Positions 1 through 5,758 of a stretch of 7,573 bases of DNA are shown here, piece after piece (the stretch's first letter is position 1; every line of letters begins with the position of its first letter). The notes beneath the pieces were generated by a model, which was given only the letters and a program-made list of their open reading frames with translations, did no database searches and was not told where the DNA came from. Both the position numbers and the translations under genes were made by a program. Source of the stretch: Gammaproteobacteria bacterium (GTDB lineage: Bacteria; Pseudomonadota; Gammaproteobacteria; Steroidobacterales; Steroidobacteraceae); assembly GCA_027451085.1 (NCBI GenBank), contig DAIDKA010000306.1:1-7573 (forward strand). Direction: 5' to 3'.

Positions 1-2
1 CG

Positions 3-644
3 CTCGCCAATCTTTCGCTCACCTCCGGCGCGCAACGCATGTATGCCAGCGACATTACGGTCTGCGGCCAACACGAGCCCGGCGCCTACGTCACCGAATA
101 CTTTACGGGCGACGGCGTTACCAAGGTTTTCTTTCTCTCCGCCGATCCTTACTTTCCGCCGGCCGGACACACCACGCTGATCCACGAACTGTTCAACCAG
201 CCGGCGATCAACGCCACAACATGGGGCATTCCCGCCAACAACAACTGCTTCACCCTCGGCGCGGGCGGCCTCGCGTTGAATGGCGGCACCGGCATCGACG
301 GCCAGGCGCAGTTTCGCTGGCTCGACCCCATCGAGATGGGCGGCACTCTTCTGCTTGAGGCCACGGGGATTCAGCTCGCCAATGCCAGCACAGGCATCCT
401 CGCCGCCTTCTACGCCGGCGCAAACGACATCTCCGGATGCATCGCCGGCTTCCAGGCCACCGCGCAGCAGGGCACCGGCGCGGTCTCGCTCCAGCCCATC
501 ATCCTTGGCGCTGCCTCAGGTGCGGCCTACAACATCAACCCCGCCAACCAGTACGCCGTGCGCATTCGTATCCACTGCTGCGAGAACCAGCGGTCCCTCA
601 CCACCTATGTCGCGAGCGGGGGTGGACATCGGCGACCCGGTTAA
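3..644 (+). CDS. 5'-open fragment of a phage-tail-like protein of unknown function
   Basis: The frame is open from the left edge, so the N-terminus is missing; the first in-frame ATG, at position 39, is probably internal. The visible ~200 residues are rich in Gly, Ala, Asn and Thr. They include an EYFTGDGVTKVFFLSADPYF segment followed by a beta-rich, jelly-roll-like stretch (ELFNQP, LDPIEMGG, RIRIHCCENQRS). There is no signal peptide or membrane segment. The pattern recalls, from memory only, tail-fibre or host-specificity-type proteins from prophage regions of Acidobacteria; no search was possible. The sequence reads naturally to about TTYVAS (near base 618). The last few codons to the TAA at 642-644 are the adjoining efflux gene read out of frame, so this stop is accidental and the true C-terminus is also missing. 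Base composition appears less GC-rich than the rest of the window. Protein coding is likely; the family assignment is weak. Confidence 0.5.
   Translation, partial: LANLSLTSGAQRMYASDITVCGQHEPGAYVTEYFTGDGVTKVFFLSADPYFPPAGHTTLIHELFNQPAINATTWGIPANNNCFTLGAGGLALNGGTGIDGQAQFRWLDPIEMGGTLLLEATGIQLANASTGILAAFYAGANDISGCIAGFQATAQQGTGAVSLQPIILGAASGAAYNINPANQYAVRIRIHCCENQRSLTTYVASGGGHRRPG
606..625. other. Probable chimeric join between unrelated sequences
   Basis: To the left, the frame with phase 0 (codons ending at multiples of 3 plus 2) carries a coherent tail-like protein up to about base 618. To the right, the frame containing 607 carries an efflux adaptor that starts abruptly inside its lipoyl domain at V-D-I-G-D-P-V. 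Neither protein has its proper end or beginning here. No inverted repeats, target duplication, tRNA or integrase gene lies at the boundary that would suggest an element insertion. The exact base cannot be fixed because the G-rich stretch at 616-622 could belong to either side. An assembly chimera is favoured over natural recombination. Confidence 0.7.
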
Positions 645-1539
645 AAAAGACCAGCTGCTGGCCGTGATCGACACCCCTGATCTGGATGCGGAGTACGCGG
701 CCGCGCGGGCGCAGCTCAAGGTTTCGCAGGCGGAGGTGGTGCAGCGGCGCGCCCAGGCCGAAGTAGGCAGGACCACCTGGGAACGCTGGCGCGACTCCCC
801 GCCCGGTGTGGTGTCACAACAGGAACGGGAGGAGAAGCAGGCGGTGTTCGAAGCCTCCGATGCGCAGCTGAAGGCCGCCATGGCCCAGGCGGCCCTGGAC
901 CAGGCGCGCGTCGACAAGTACGCGGCACTGATGGAATTCAAGCAGGTGCGCGCCCCCTATGACGGGCGCATCACCAAGCGTTTCATCGACATCGGCAACC
1001 TCGTGACGGCCGGCAGCACCTCCGCCACCACCCCCTTGTACGTCATGAGCCAGAACGATCCGATGCGCTTCATGGTCGATGTGCCACAGAGCGTCGCCGG
1101 CGCACTGGTGCAGGATGACCTGCCCGTCACGGTAAGCGGCACCAGCGGTGTCGCCATGAAGAGCACCGGCAAGGTCACGCGTACCTCCAACGCCATCTAC
1201 AACGGGTCGCGCACCCTCAAGGTGGAAGTGGACATCCCGAACCCGGACGCCCGCTGGCTGCCGGGTATGTTCATTGACGCCGACTTCGACCTGCCGCCCA
1301 AGGGACGGGTGCAGGTTCCAGCGGCAACGCTGCTGTTCCGCTCCAGCGGCGAACAGGTTGCCATCGTCGATGCGCAGAACCGGGTGCACCTGCGCAATGT
1401 CACCATCGCGCGCGACGACGGCAACATGGTGGAGCTGGACTCGGGTGTGCAACCCGGGGACCGGCTCGTGCTGAACCTGAGCAGCCAGATTGTCGACGGC
1501 GATCGGGTGGTGGTGAACATGGAGAAGACCGCGCAATGA
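607..1539 (+). CDS. Efflux periplasmic adaptor (RND membrane fusion protein), 5'-truncated
   Basis: This is the periplasmic adaptor of a tripartite efflux pump, linking an inner-membrane transporter to the outer-membrane factor encoded next. About 305 residues of genuine homology remain, from about base 622, against a usual 370-420. The second half of the lipoyl/barrel-sandwich domain is visible (VDIGDPVKKDQLLAVIDTPD). It is followed by a long Ala/Gln-rich alpha-hairpin with a tip around RWRDSPPGVVSQQERE, then the return lipoyl strand (VRAPYDGRITKRFIDIGNLV). The beta-barrel (LYVMSQNDPMRFMVDVPQS) and the membrane-proximal domain (SRTLKVEVDIPNPDARWLPG) follow. The signal peptide or lipobox and the first lipoyl strands are missing because of the join at 606-625. 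The ATG at 607 is only the nearest in-frame start, lacks a Shine-Dalgarno sequence and is not the native start. The open frame extends upstream to 280, but that part is the other protein read out of frame. The stop overlaps the next start as ATGA. The substrate cannot be inferred. Confidence 0.88.
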   Translation: MSRAGVDIGDPVKKDQLLAVIDTPDLDAEYAAARAQLKVSQAEVVQRRAQAEVGRTTWERWRDSPPGVVSQQEREEKQAVFEASDAQLKAAMAQAALDQARVDKYAALMEFKQVRAPYDGRITKRFIDIGNLVTAGSTSATTPLYVMSQNDPMRFMVDVPQSVAGALVQDDLPVTVSGTSGVAMKSTGKVTRTSNAIYNGSRTLKVEVDIPNPDARWLPGMFIDADFDLPPKGRVQVPAATLLFRSSGEQVAIVDAQNRVHLRNVTIARDDGNMVELDSGVQPGDRLVLNLSSQIVDGDRVVVNMEKTAQ

Positions 1540-3074
1540 AGACCGGGACAGCACTGGTAGCGCTGGCGTTCGGCGCCCTCGCCGGCTGCGCGGTGGGCCC
1601 GGACTATCACCGGCCGGACATGCCGCTGCCGGCAAAACTGGCTGCCATGTCGACGGCCACCGGCAGCAGCGCCCCTGCGGCCAAGGCCGTGGACCTTGCG
1701 GCCTGGTGGCAGTCATTGGGCGACCCGGAGCTGAACCGGCTGATCGATCGCGCGCTGCGGTCCAATACCGATGTCCTGGTGGTTCTTGACCGCCTGCAGG
1801 CAGCGCGCACCTATGAGCGTGCGCTGCTGGGCACCGAACTGCCTGATGCCGAGGCCACTGGCGCCGTCGGCCGTGGCACGGGCAGGGACCTGACGCGCAG
1901 CCGCGTGTCGGACACCCTGACCTCCGCGGACAACACCACCGAGCTGCAACACATCGATGAGATCGGAGGCTTCGACTCCGTGTGGGAGATCGACCTCTTC
2001 GGCAAGTACCGGCGCGAGCTGCAGGCCGCGCACTTCGACACCCAGGCGCTGGTGGCGGCGCGGCAGAATGTGCAGATCACCGTCATCGCCAACGTCGCAC
2101 GCGCCTACATCGACCTGCGCGGCGACCAGACCCTGCTGGCCGTGCTCACGGCCAACATCGCGGCACTGCGCGACTCCCAGCGCATCGCCCGCACCCGGTT
2201 CCAGCGCGGCATCACCAATGAGCTGGACGCCGCCCTCGCCGACCGCGAACTTGCGGTCGAAGAGGCCAAGCTTGCGCCCCTGCAGGCGCAGGTGCAGGCC
2301 GCCGAGTACGCCGTCGCAGTGCTGCTCGGGGCCTTCCCCGAGGACCTGCAGCAGGAACTTGCCGCAAGCGGACCGATTCCGACCGCCCCCGTCATCAACC
2401 CGTCGGGACTGCCGCTCGACCTGCTGAAACAGCGCCCGGACATCCGGCAGGCGGAGCAGGAACTGGGCGGCGCCACGGCCCGCATCGGCGTGGCCACGGC
2501 AGACGTCTTCCCGCAGCTCGCTGTCACCGCGGCCATCGGCTTCCAGCGCCAGGGCCTGGGATCAGAACCGGCCATCGGCCAGCACATCTGGTCCGCCGGT
2601 CCCGCCGCCCTGTGGCCGTTGCTCGACTTCGGCACGCTGGATGCTGCGATCATGCAGGCCGACCTGCAGACGCGAGCCCAGCTGGCTGAATACCGCTACA
2701 CCCTCGAGGCCGCGGTGCAGGACGTGGACTCTGCCATCGACGGCTATGGCGCTGACCAGTCGCGTGTCGAGAAGCTGGGCGAAGCCCTGGTGGCCGCGCA
2801 GCGGGCCCTGACCCTGGCCCAGGAACGCTACACCCGTGGTCTCACCGACTTTCTGAACGTCGTCGACGCCGAACGCGCCGCCTACCAGATCCAGGACGAC
2901 TACACCGCCGCCCAGGCCGCTATGGCGGACCAGTTCGTCGCACTGTATCGCGCCCTGGGTGGCGGCTGGCAGAACTACCAGGCGCTGCCCGCCATCCGCC
3001 GTCCGGAACCGGCTGTCATCTCCGCTTTCCGTCACCTGGTGACCCGCGACGACGTGCTGCGCGCGCCGTTGTAA
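1536..3074 (+). CDS. Outer-membrane efflux lipoprotein, NodT/OprM family
   Basis: This is the outer-membrane factor of a tripartite efflux system: a trimeric TolC-like channel through outer membrane and periplasm that docks with the adaptor encoded upstream. The 512-residue length is normal for the family. The N-terminus has a short hydrophobic signal and a lipobox, LAGC, with Cys18; the following Ala fits outer-membrane sorting. Next comes the family hallmark VGPDYHRPDMPLP. Two OEP repeats follow, at about residues 65-265 and 290-478. Diagnostic motifs are LPLDLLKQRPDIRQAEQEL with ATARIGVATADVFPQLAVT (from about 292), and RYTRGLTDFLNVVDAERA (about 432-447), followed by FVALYRALGGGWQ. A roughly 30-residue tail after GGGWQ is less conserved. 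The ATG overlaps the adaptor stop (ATGA), and GGAG at 1521-1524 can serve as ribosome-binding site, so the two are probably translationally coupled. No inner-membrane pump gene separates them, unlike the common adaptor-pump-OMF order. The substrate is unknown. Confidence 0.93.
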   Translation: MKTGTALVALAFGALAGCAVGPDYHRPDMPLPAKLAAMSTATGSSAPAAKAVDLAAWWQSLGDPELNRLIDRALRSNTDVLVVLDRLQAARTYERALLGTELPDAEATGAVGRGTGRDLTRSRVSDTLTSADNTTELQHIDEIGGFDSVWEIDLFGKYRRELQAAHFDTQALVAARQNVQITVIANVARAYIDLRGDQTLLAVLTANIAALRDSQRIARTRFQRGITNELDAALADRELAVEEAKLAPLQAQVQAAEYAVAVLLGAFPEDLQQELAASGPIPTAPVINPSGLPLDLLKQRPDIRQAEQELGGATARIGVATADVFPQLAVTAAIGFQRQGLGSEPAIGQHIWSAGPAALWPLLDFGTLDAAIMQADLQTRAQLAEYRYTLEAAVQDVDSAIDGYGADQSRVEKLGEALVAAQRALTLAQERYTRGLTDFLNVVDAERAAYQIQDDYTAAQAAMADQFVALYRALGGGWQNYQALPAIRRPEPAVISAFRHLVTRDDVLRAPL

Positions 3075-3082
3075 CCACGCTA

Positions 3083-3110
3083 CAGCGCAGCGGCAACCGC
3101 CGCTGCGCTG
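3083..3110 (+). terminator. Perfect 12-bp hairpin after the efflux operon, no T-tract
   Basis: The arms CAGCGCAGCGGC (3083-3094) and GCCGCTGCGCTG (3099-3110) are perfectly complementary around an AACC loop, 8 bases after the outer-membrane factor stop. The sequence after the hairpin is C/A-rich with no T run, so it is not a classical intrinsic terminator. It may stabilise the mRNA 3' end or assist termination. The stem itself is certain; its role is inferred. Confidence 0.45.
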
Positions 3111-3132
3111 CCCCACACAGCCCCTGCCTGCT

Positions 3133-3159
3133 CCGGTACGGCGCGCCGCCGCGCACCGG
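3133..3159. repeat. GC-rich imperfect inverted repeat between efflux genes and porin
   Basis: The outer arms CCGGT (3133-3137) and ACCGG (3155-3159) and inner arms GCGCG (3141-3145) and CGCGC (3150-3154) can pair around a CCGC loop, with a three-base bulge (ACG). It includes the palindrome GGCGCGCC. No strong T run follows, only GTTTT at 3169-3172. It could belong to the 3' region of the upstream transcript or be chance structure in GC-rich DNA. Confidence 0.3.
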
Positions 3160-3189
3160 ATTACCGCGTTTTCCCGCGTTGCGGCAGGG

Positions 3190-3229
3190 TTGAAACAAAA
3201 CCGTCATGATTCTGCAATGCAGATGCCAT
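3190..3229 (+). promoter_or_regulatory. Pho-box-like phased half-sites and sigma-70-like promoter upstream of the porin
   Basis: Four 7-bp units occur exactly 11 bp apart: TTGAAAC at 3190, CCGTCAT at 3201, CTGCAAT at 3212 and ATGCCAT at 3223. PhoB binds direct repeats of CTGTCAT-type half-sites with 11-bp periodicity. The pair at 3201-3218 matches 13 of 18 positions of the commonly quoted E. coli Pho-box consensus by eye. The same stretch contains TTGAAA (3190-3195), 17 bases, then TGCAAT (3213-3218), matching 5/6 and 4/6 of sigma-70 -35 and -10 hexamers. The two readings overlap, and the usual ~10-bp gap from Pho box to -10 is not met by all pairings, so the exact architecture is unclear. 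The nearest gene is the porin at 3284, convergent with pst genes, which supports phosphate control as an inference. Confidence 0.5.
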
Positions 3230-3283
3230 GGGTCTCCACCACAGTTGCGTCACCCAAACGCCTGGCTGAGAAGGAACTGCCAC

Positions 3284-4804
3284 ATGACACTCTCCCGCAT
3301 CGCATCCGTGACCGCAGCCCCGCAGCGTCGCCTGGCCCCGGTGGCCGCGGCGGTCGCGCTGGTGCTGGGCGTCGCAGCGGCTCCCGCCGTGATGGCCCAG
3401 AGCACGCCCGAGCAGAACTCTCCGGCGAACTCGCCGCAGACTGACAGTCACGCCCCGTCCATCCAGACCGGTCCGCTCAAGATCACCTTCGGGGGCTTCA
3501 CCGAATTGGCGACCATCTACCGCAACAAGAACGAGACCGCCGATGTGGGCTCGAGCTTCAACGGCATCCCGATGGGCAACAACGAGCAGTCCAACGTCAG
3601 CGAGTTCCGCGAGTCCGCCCGGCAGAGCAGGCTCTCGATGCTGGCCCAGGGGGACCCGTACGACGGCGGCCGCGCCGAAGCCTATTTCGAGATGGACTTC
3701 CTGGGCGCCGCGCCCACCGCGAACTCCAACGAGAGCAACAGCTACAACCTGCGCATGCGCAACATCTACGGCAAGTTCGAGAGCGACTCGGGCTGGTACG
3801 TGCTGGCAGGGCAGAACTGGAGCCTGCTGACCCTGGAAAAGAAGGGCATGGAGCCACGCGACGAGAACGTGCCGCTGACCATCGACGCGCAGTACGTCGC
3901 GGGTTTCAACTGGACCCGCAACGCGCAGGTGCGCCTGGTCGACAAGCTCAGTGACCGCGTCTGGCTGGGGCTGTCGCTGGAAAGCCCGCAGGCCACCGGC
4001 ATCGTCACCAACAACAATGTCCCGACCACGACCGGCACCCCCGCCGCCTTCCCGAGCGGGATCGTCACCAGCTTCGGCAACACGCCCGGTTCGCTGTACG
4101 CGCCGACCAACAACTACTCCATCGATCCCGCACCGGACGTGATCGCGAAGATCGCGGCCGACCCCGGCTACGGCCACTACGAACTGTTCGGCATGGGACG
4201 CTGGTTCCGCTCGGCGGTCGGCACCGACACGCAGACGACCTTCGGCGGCAGTGTCGGCGCCGGCATGATCCTGCCCCTGGTGCCGCAGATGCTGAGCTTC
4301 CAGGTGAGCGGCCTGGTGGGCAAGGGCATCGGCCGCTACGGCTCCGGTTCACTGTCGGACGTGGTGATGAAGCCCGACGGCCAGCTCGCCCCCGTGGGTG
4401 AATACGAGATCATGGCCGGTCTCACCGCCACCCCGACCGCGAACTGGCAGCTGTACCTGTACACCGGTCGGGAGCAGGAAAGCCGCACCGTGTACCAGGG
4501 CACGCTCCTGAACTCGGCCGGCACCGCCTATGGGCCTTACTCTTACGGCCTGGGCCTGCCGACTGCCAACAACAGCGGCTGCTACACCCTCGGCGGCACC
4601 TGCGCCGGCGCCAACCGCAAGATCGACGAGGTCACCAGCGGTTTCTGGTGGAAGGCCTACAACGGCCAGCTGGGCAACGTCCAGGTCGGCCTGCAGATGG
4701 AATGGCTGGAGCGCACACTGTTCTCCGGCAGCGGTGGCACTGCCCCGGATGCGAACATCGTCATCGGCATGGCTTCCTTCCGCTACTACCCGTACCAGAA
4801 GTAA
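3284..4804 (+). CDS. Outer-membrane porin-like beta-barrel protein, possible phosphate-starvation porin
   Basis: This is a 506-residue precursor. The start at 3284 is chosen because GAGAAGGA (3268-3275) lies 8 bases upstream. An in-frame ATG at 3206 sits inside the promoter-like repeats and would spoil the signal peptide. Residues 1-38 form a long Sec signal (basic SRIASVTAAPQRR, then an Ala/Val/Leu core) with probable cleavage at AVMA/QS. The mature part alternates polar and aromatic residues as in a beta-barrel, with GPLKITFGGFTELATIYRNK near the start, then ARQSRLSML, RAEAYFEMDFLG and LRMRNIYGKFE, a layout seen in DcaP-like and related barrel proteins. It lacks a recognisable OprP/OprO pattern. 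The only two cysteines, 433 and 440, could close a small loop by a disulfide. The end, ASFRYYPYQK, is aromatic-rich but finishes with Lys rather than the usual Phe. A strong terminator follows, and the pst genes converge on it. A role in phosphate or organophosphate entry is inferred only from promoter and neighbours; the barrel fold is likely, the substrate unknown. Confidence 0.8.
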   Translation: MTLSRIASVTAAPQRRLAPVAAAVALVLGVAAAPAVMAQSTPEQNSPANSPQTDSHAPSIQTGPLKITFGGFTELATIYRNKNETADVGSSFNGIPMGNNEQSNVSEFRESARQSRLSMLAQGDPYDGGRAEAYFEMDFLGAAPTANSNESNSYNLRMRNIYGKFESDSGWYVLAGQNWSLLTLEKKGMEPRDENVPLTIDAQYVAGFNWTRNAQVRLVDKLSDRVWLGLSLESPQATGIVTNNNVPTTTGTPAAFPSGIVTSFGNTPGSLYAPTNNYSIDPAPDVIAKIAADPGYGHYELFGMGRWFRSAVGTDTQTTFGGSVGAGMILPLVPQMLSFQVSGLVGKGIGRYGSGSLSDVVMKPDGQLAPVGEYEIMAGLTATPTANWQLYLYTGREQESRTVYQGTLLNSAGTAYGPYSYGLGLPTANNSGCYTLGGTCAGANRKIDEVTSGFWWKAYNGQLGNVQVGLQMEWLERTLFSGSGGTAPDANIVIGMASFRYYPYQK

Positions 4805-4808
4805 GCAC

Positions 4809-4824
4809 GCAGGCCGGAGCCTGC
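4809..4824 (+). repeat. Small hairpin just after the porin stop
   Basis: GCAGGC (4809-4814) and GCCTGC (4819-4824) form a perfect 6-bp stem with a CGGA loop, 4 bases after the porin stop and 7 bases before the main terminator stem. It has no T run. It may simply protect the mRNA end. Confidence 0.35.
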
Positions 4825-4831
4825 TGCAGAG

Positions 4832-4864
4832 GCCCGCGCCGGCTTGAGCCGGCGCGGGCTTTTT
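4832..4864 (+). terminator. Intrinsic terminator of the porin gene
   Basis: A perfect 12-bp GC-rich stem, GCCCGCGCCGGC (4832-4843) and GCCGGCGCGGGC (4848-4859), with a TTGA loop, is followed directly by five T residues (4860-4864). This is a classical Rho-independent terminator in the plus direction, 27 bases after the porin stop. Read in the minus direction the stem has no T run after it, so it should act mainly on the porin transcript. Confidence 0.9.
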
Positions 4865-4881
4865 CATATGCCGGCTTGCGG

Positions 4882-4902
4882 AAAAAAGCGCCCGCGGTGG
4901 GC
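4882..4902 (-). terminator. Short-stem terminator candidate of the pst operon
   Basis: On the minus strand, 10 bases after the last pstB stop, GCCC and GGGC (4902-4899 and 4893-4890) can pair around a five-base loop, followed two bases later by six T residues (4887-4882). The stem is short and competes with an overlapping GGGC-ATT-GCCC pairing upstream, so it is weaker than the porin terminator. Its position between the operon end and the convergent terminator supports the call. Confidence 0.5.
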
Positions 4903-4912
4903 AATGCCCGGA

Positions 4913-5758
4913 TCAGCCGAAACGGCCGGTGATGTAGGCCTCGGTCAGCCGGTGGCGCGGGTTGGTGAAAATCCGGTCGGTTTCCCCGACCTCCACCAGC
5001 GCTCCCAGGTGGAAGTAGGCCGTGCGCTGCGACACGCGCGCAGCCTGGTGCATGGAGTGTGTCACGATGACGATCGCATACAGCTCCTTGAGCTCGTCGA
5101 TCAGATCCTCGATGCGCGCGGTGGCCACCGGGTCCAGCGCAGAACAGGGCTCGTCCATCAGGATGACCTCGGGCTGCACGGCGATGGTGCGGGCGATGCA
5201 CAGGCGTTGCTGCTGACCGCCGGACAGGCCGGTGCCGGCGTGCTTCAGGCGATCCTTGACCTCGTTCCACAGGCCGGCGCGCTGCAGGCTGGTGCACACC
5301 AGTTCATCCAGATCGCTGCGGCTGCGGGTAAGGCCGTGCAGGCGTGGACCGTAGGCGACGTTGTCATAGATGGACTTGGGAAACGGATTGGGCTTCTGGA
5401 ACACCATGCCCACGCGGGCGCGCAGCCGCACCACGTCCTGCCCCGGGCCATGGATGTCCTGGCCGTCGAGCAGGATGCGGCCCGTGACGGCAGCCCCCGC
5501 AATGGTGTCGTTCATGCGGTTCAGGCAGCGCAGGAACGTGGACTTGCCGCAACCGGAAGGCCCGATCATGGCCAGCACCTGCCGCCGGCCGACGTCCAGG
5601 GTCACATTGCGCAGGGCGTGCTTGCTGCCGTAGCGTACGTTGACGTCCTGGCAGGAGAACACCGGGTCCGGCACGGTGGACTGCCCGACCGTCTGGCCGA
5701 TGCTGCCCACCTCCAGGGACCCCAGGGATTTAGCCGAAGCGGCCTGTAACGTAGTCAT
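4913..5758 (-). CDS. pstB: Phosphate ABC transporter ATP-binding protein PstB (second, distal copy)
   Basis: This is the cytoplasmic ATPase of the PstSCAB phosphate importer, 281 residues against a usual ~250-270. All nucleotide-site motifs are intact: Walker A GPSGCGKST (66-74), Q-loop Gln121 in VGMVFQKPNPFPKSIYDN, signature LSGGQQQR (178-185), Walker B VILMDE (198-203) with D-loop SALD, and switch His234 in VTHSMHQAARVS. It ends with the PstB-typical YITGRFG. The segment after Walker A, LNRMNDTIAGAAVTGRILLDG with VAYGPRLHG, resembles the PstB type common in Firmicutes and many other phyla, unlike the E. coli-like neighbour. A ~32-residue N-terminal extension precedes the first core strand. 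The start overlaps the preceding pstB by 29 nt, and a GAAGGA lies 11 bases upstream; later GTG starts (codons 17, 24, 29) are possible and would shorten the protein to normal size. It is the last gene of the operon in the window, and no phoU follows. Confidence 0.93.
   Translation of the reverse strand: MTTLQAASAKSLGSLEVGSIGQTVGQSTVPDPVFSCQDVNVRYGSKHALRNVTLDVGRRQVLAMIGPSGCGKSTFLRCLNRMNDTIAGAAVTGRILLDGQDIHGPGQDVVRLRARVGMVFQKPNPFPKSIYDNVAYGPRLHGLTRSRSDLDELVCTSLQRAGLWNEVKDRLKHAGTGLSGGQQQRLCIARTIAVQPEVILMDEPCSALDPVATARIEDLIDELKELYAIVIVTHSMHQAARVSQRTAYFHLGALVEVGETDRIFTNPRHRLTEAYITGRFG

Noticed and set aside
600..640. Insertion sequence or prophage attachment site at the left-hand discontinuity
   Set aside because: No terminal inverted repeats, target duplication, integrase, transposase or tRNA fragment is visible on either side.
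280..1539. The adaptor as a 419-residue protein starting at 280
   Set aside because: The first ~110 residues are Pro/Ser/Arg-rich out-of-frame translation of the tail-like gene, with no signal peptide or lipoyl half; genuine homology starts near base 622.
814..1716. A 300-codon minus-strand open frame opposite the adaptor and OMF
   Set aside because: It spans the boundary of two recognisable genes on the other strand, shows no domain, and has the composition of a codon-bias shadow.
3083..3159. CRISPR-like or REP-type repeat cluster in the intergenic region
   Set aside because: The two inverted repeats are unrelated in sequence and occur once each, without spacers or repeated units.
3206..3283. 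Porin translation from the in-frame ATG at 3206
   Set aside because: That ATG lies within the promoter-like repeats, lacks an RBS and would put 26 Cys/His/Arg-rich residues before a good signal peptide; the ATG at 3284 has GAGAAGGA at 8 bases.
3161..4177. A 338-codon minus-strand open frame opposite the porin
   Set aside because: It is antisense to a well-supported porin with signal peptide and RBS, its translation is Arg/Gly/Val/His-rich with no recognisable domain, and long antisense frames are common in GC-rich coding DNA.
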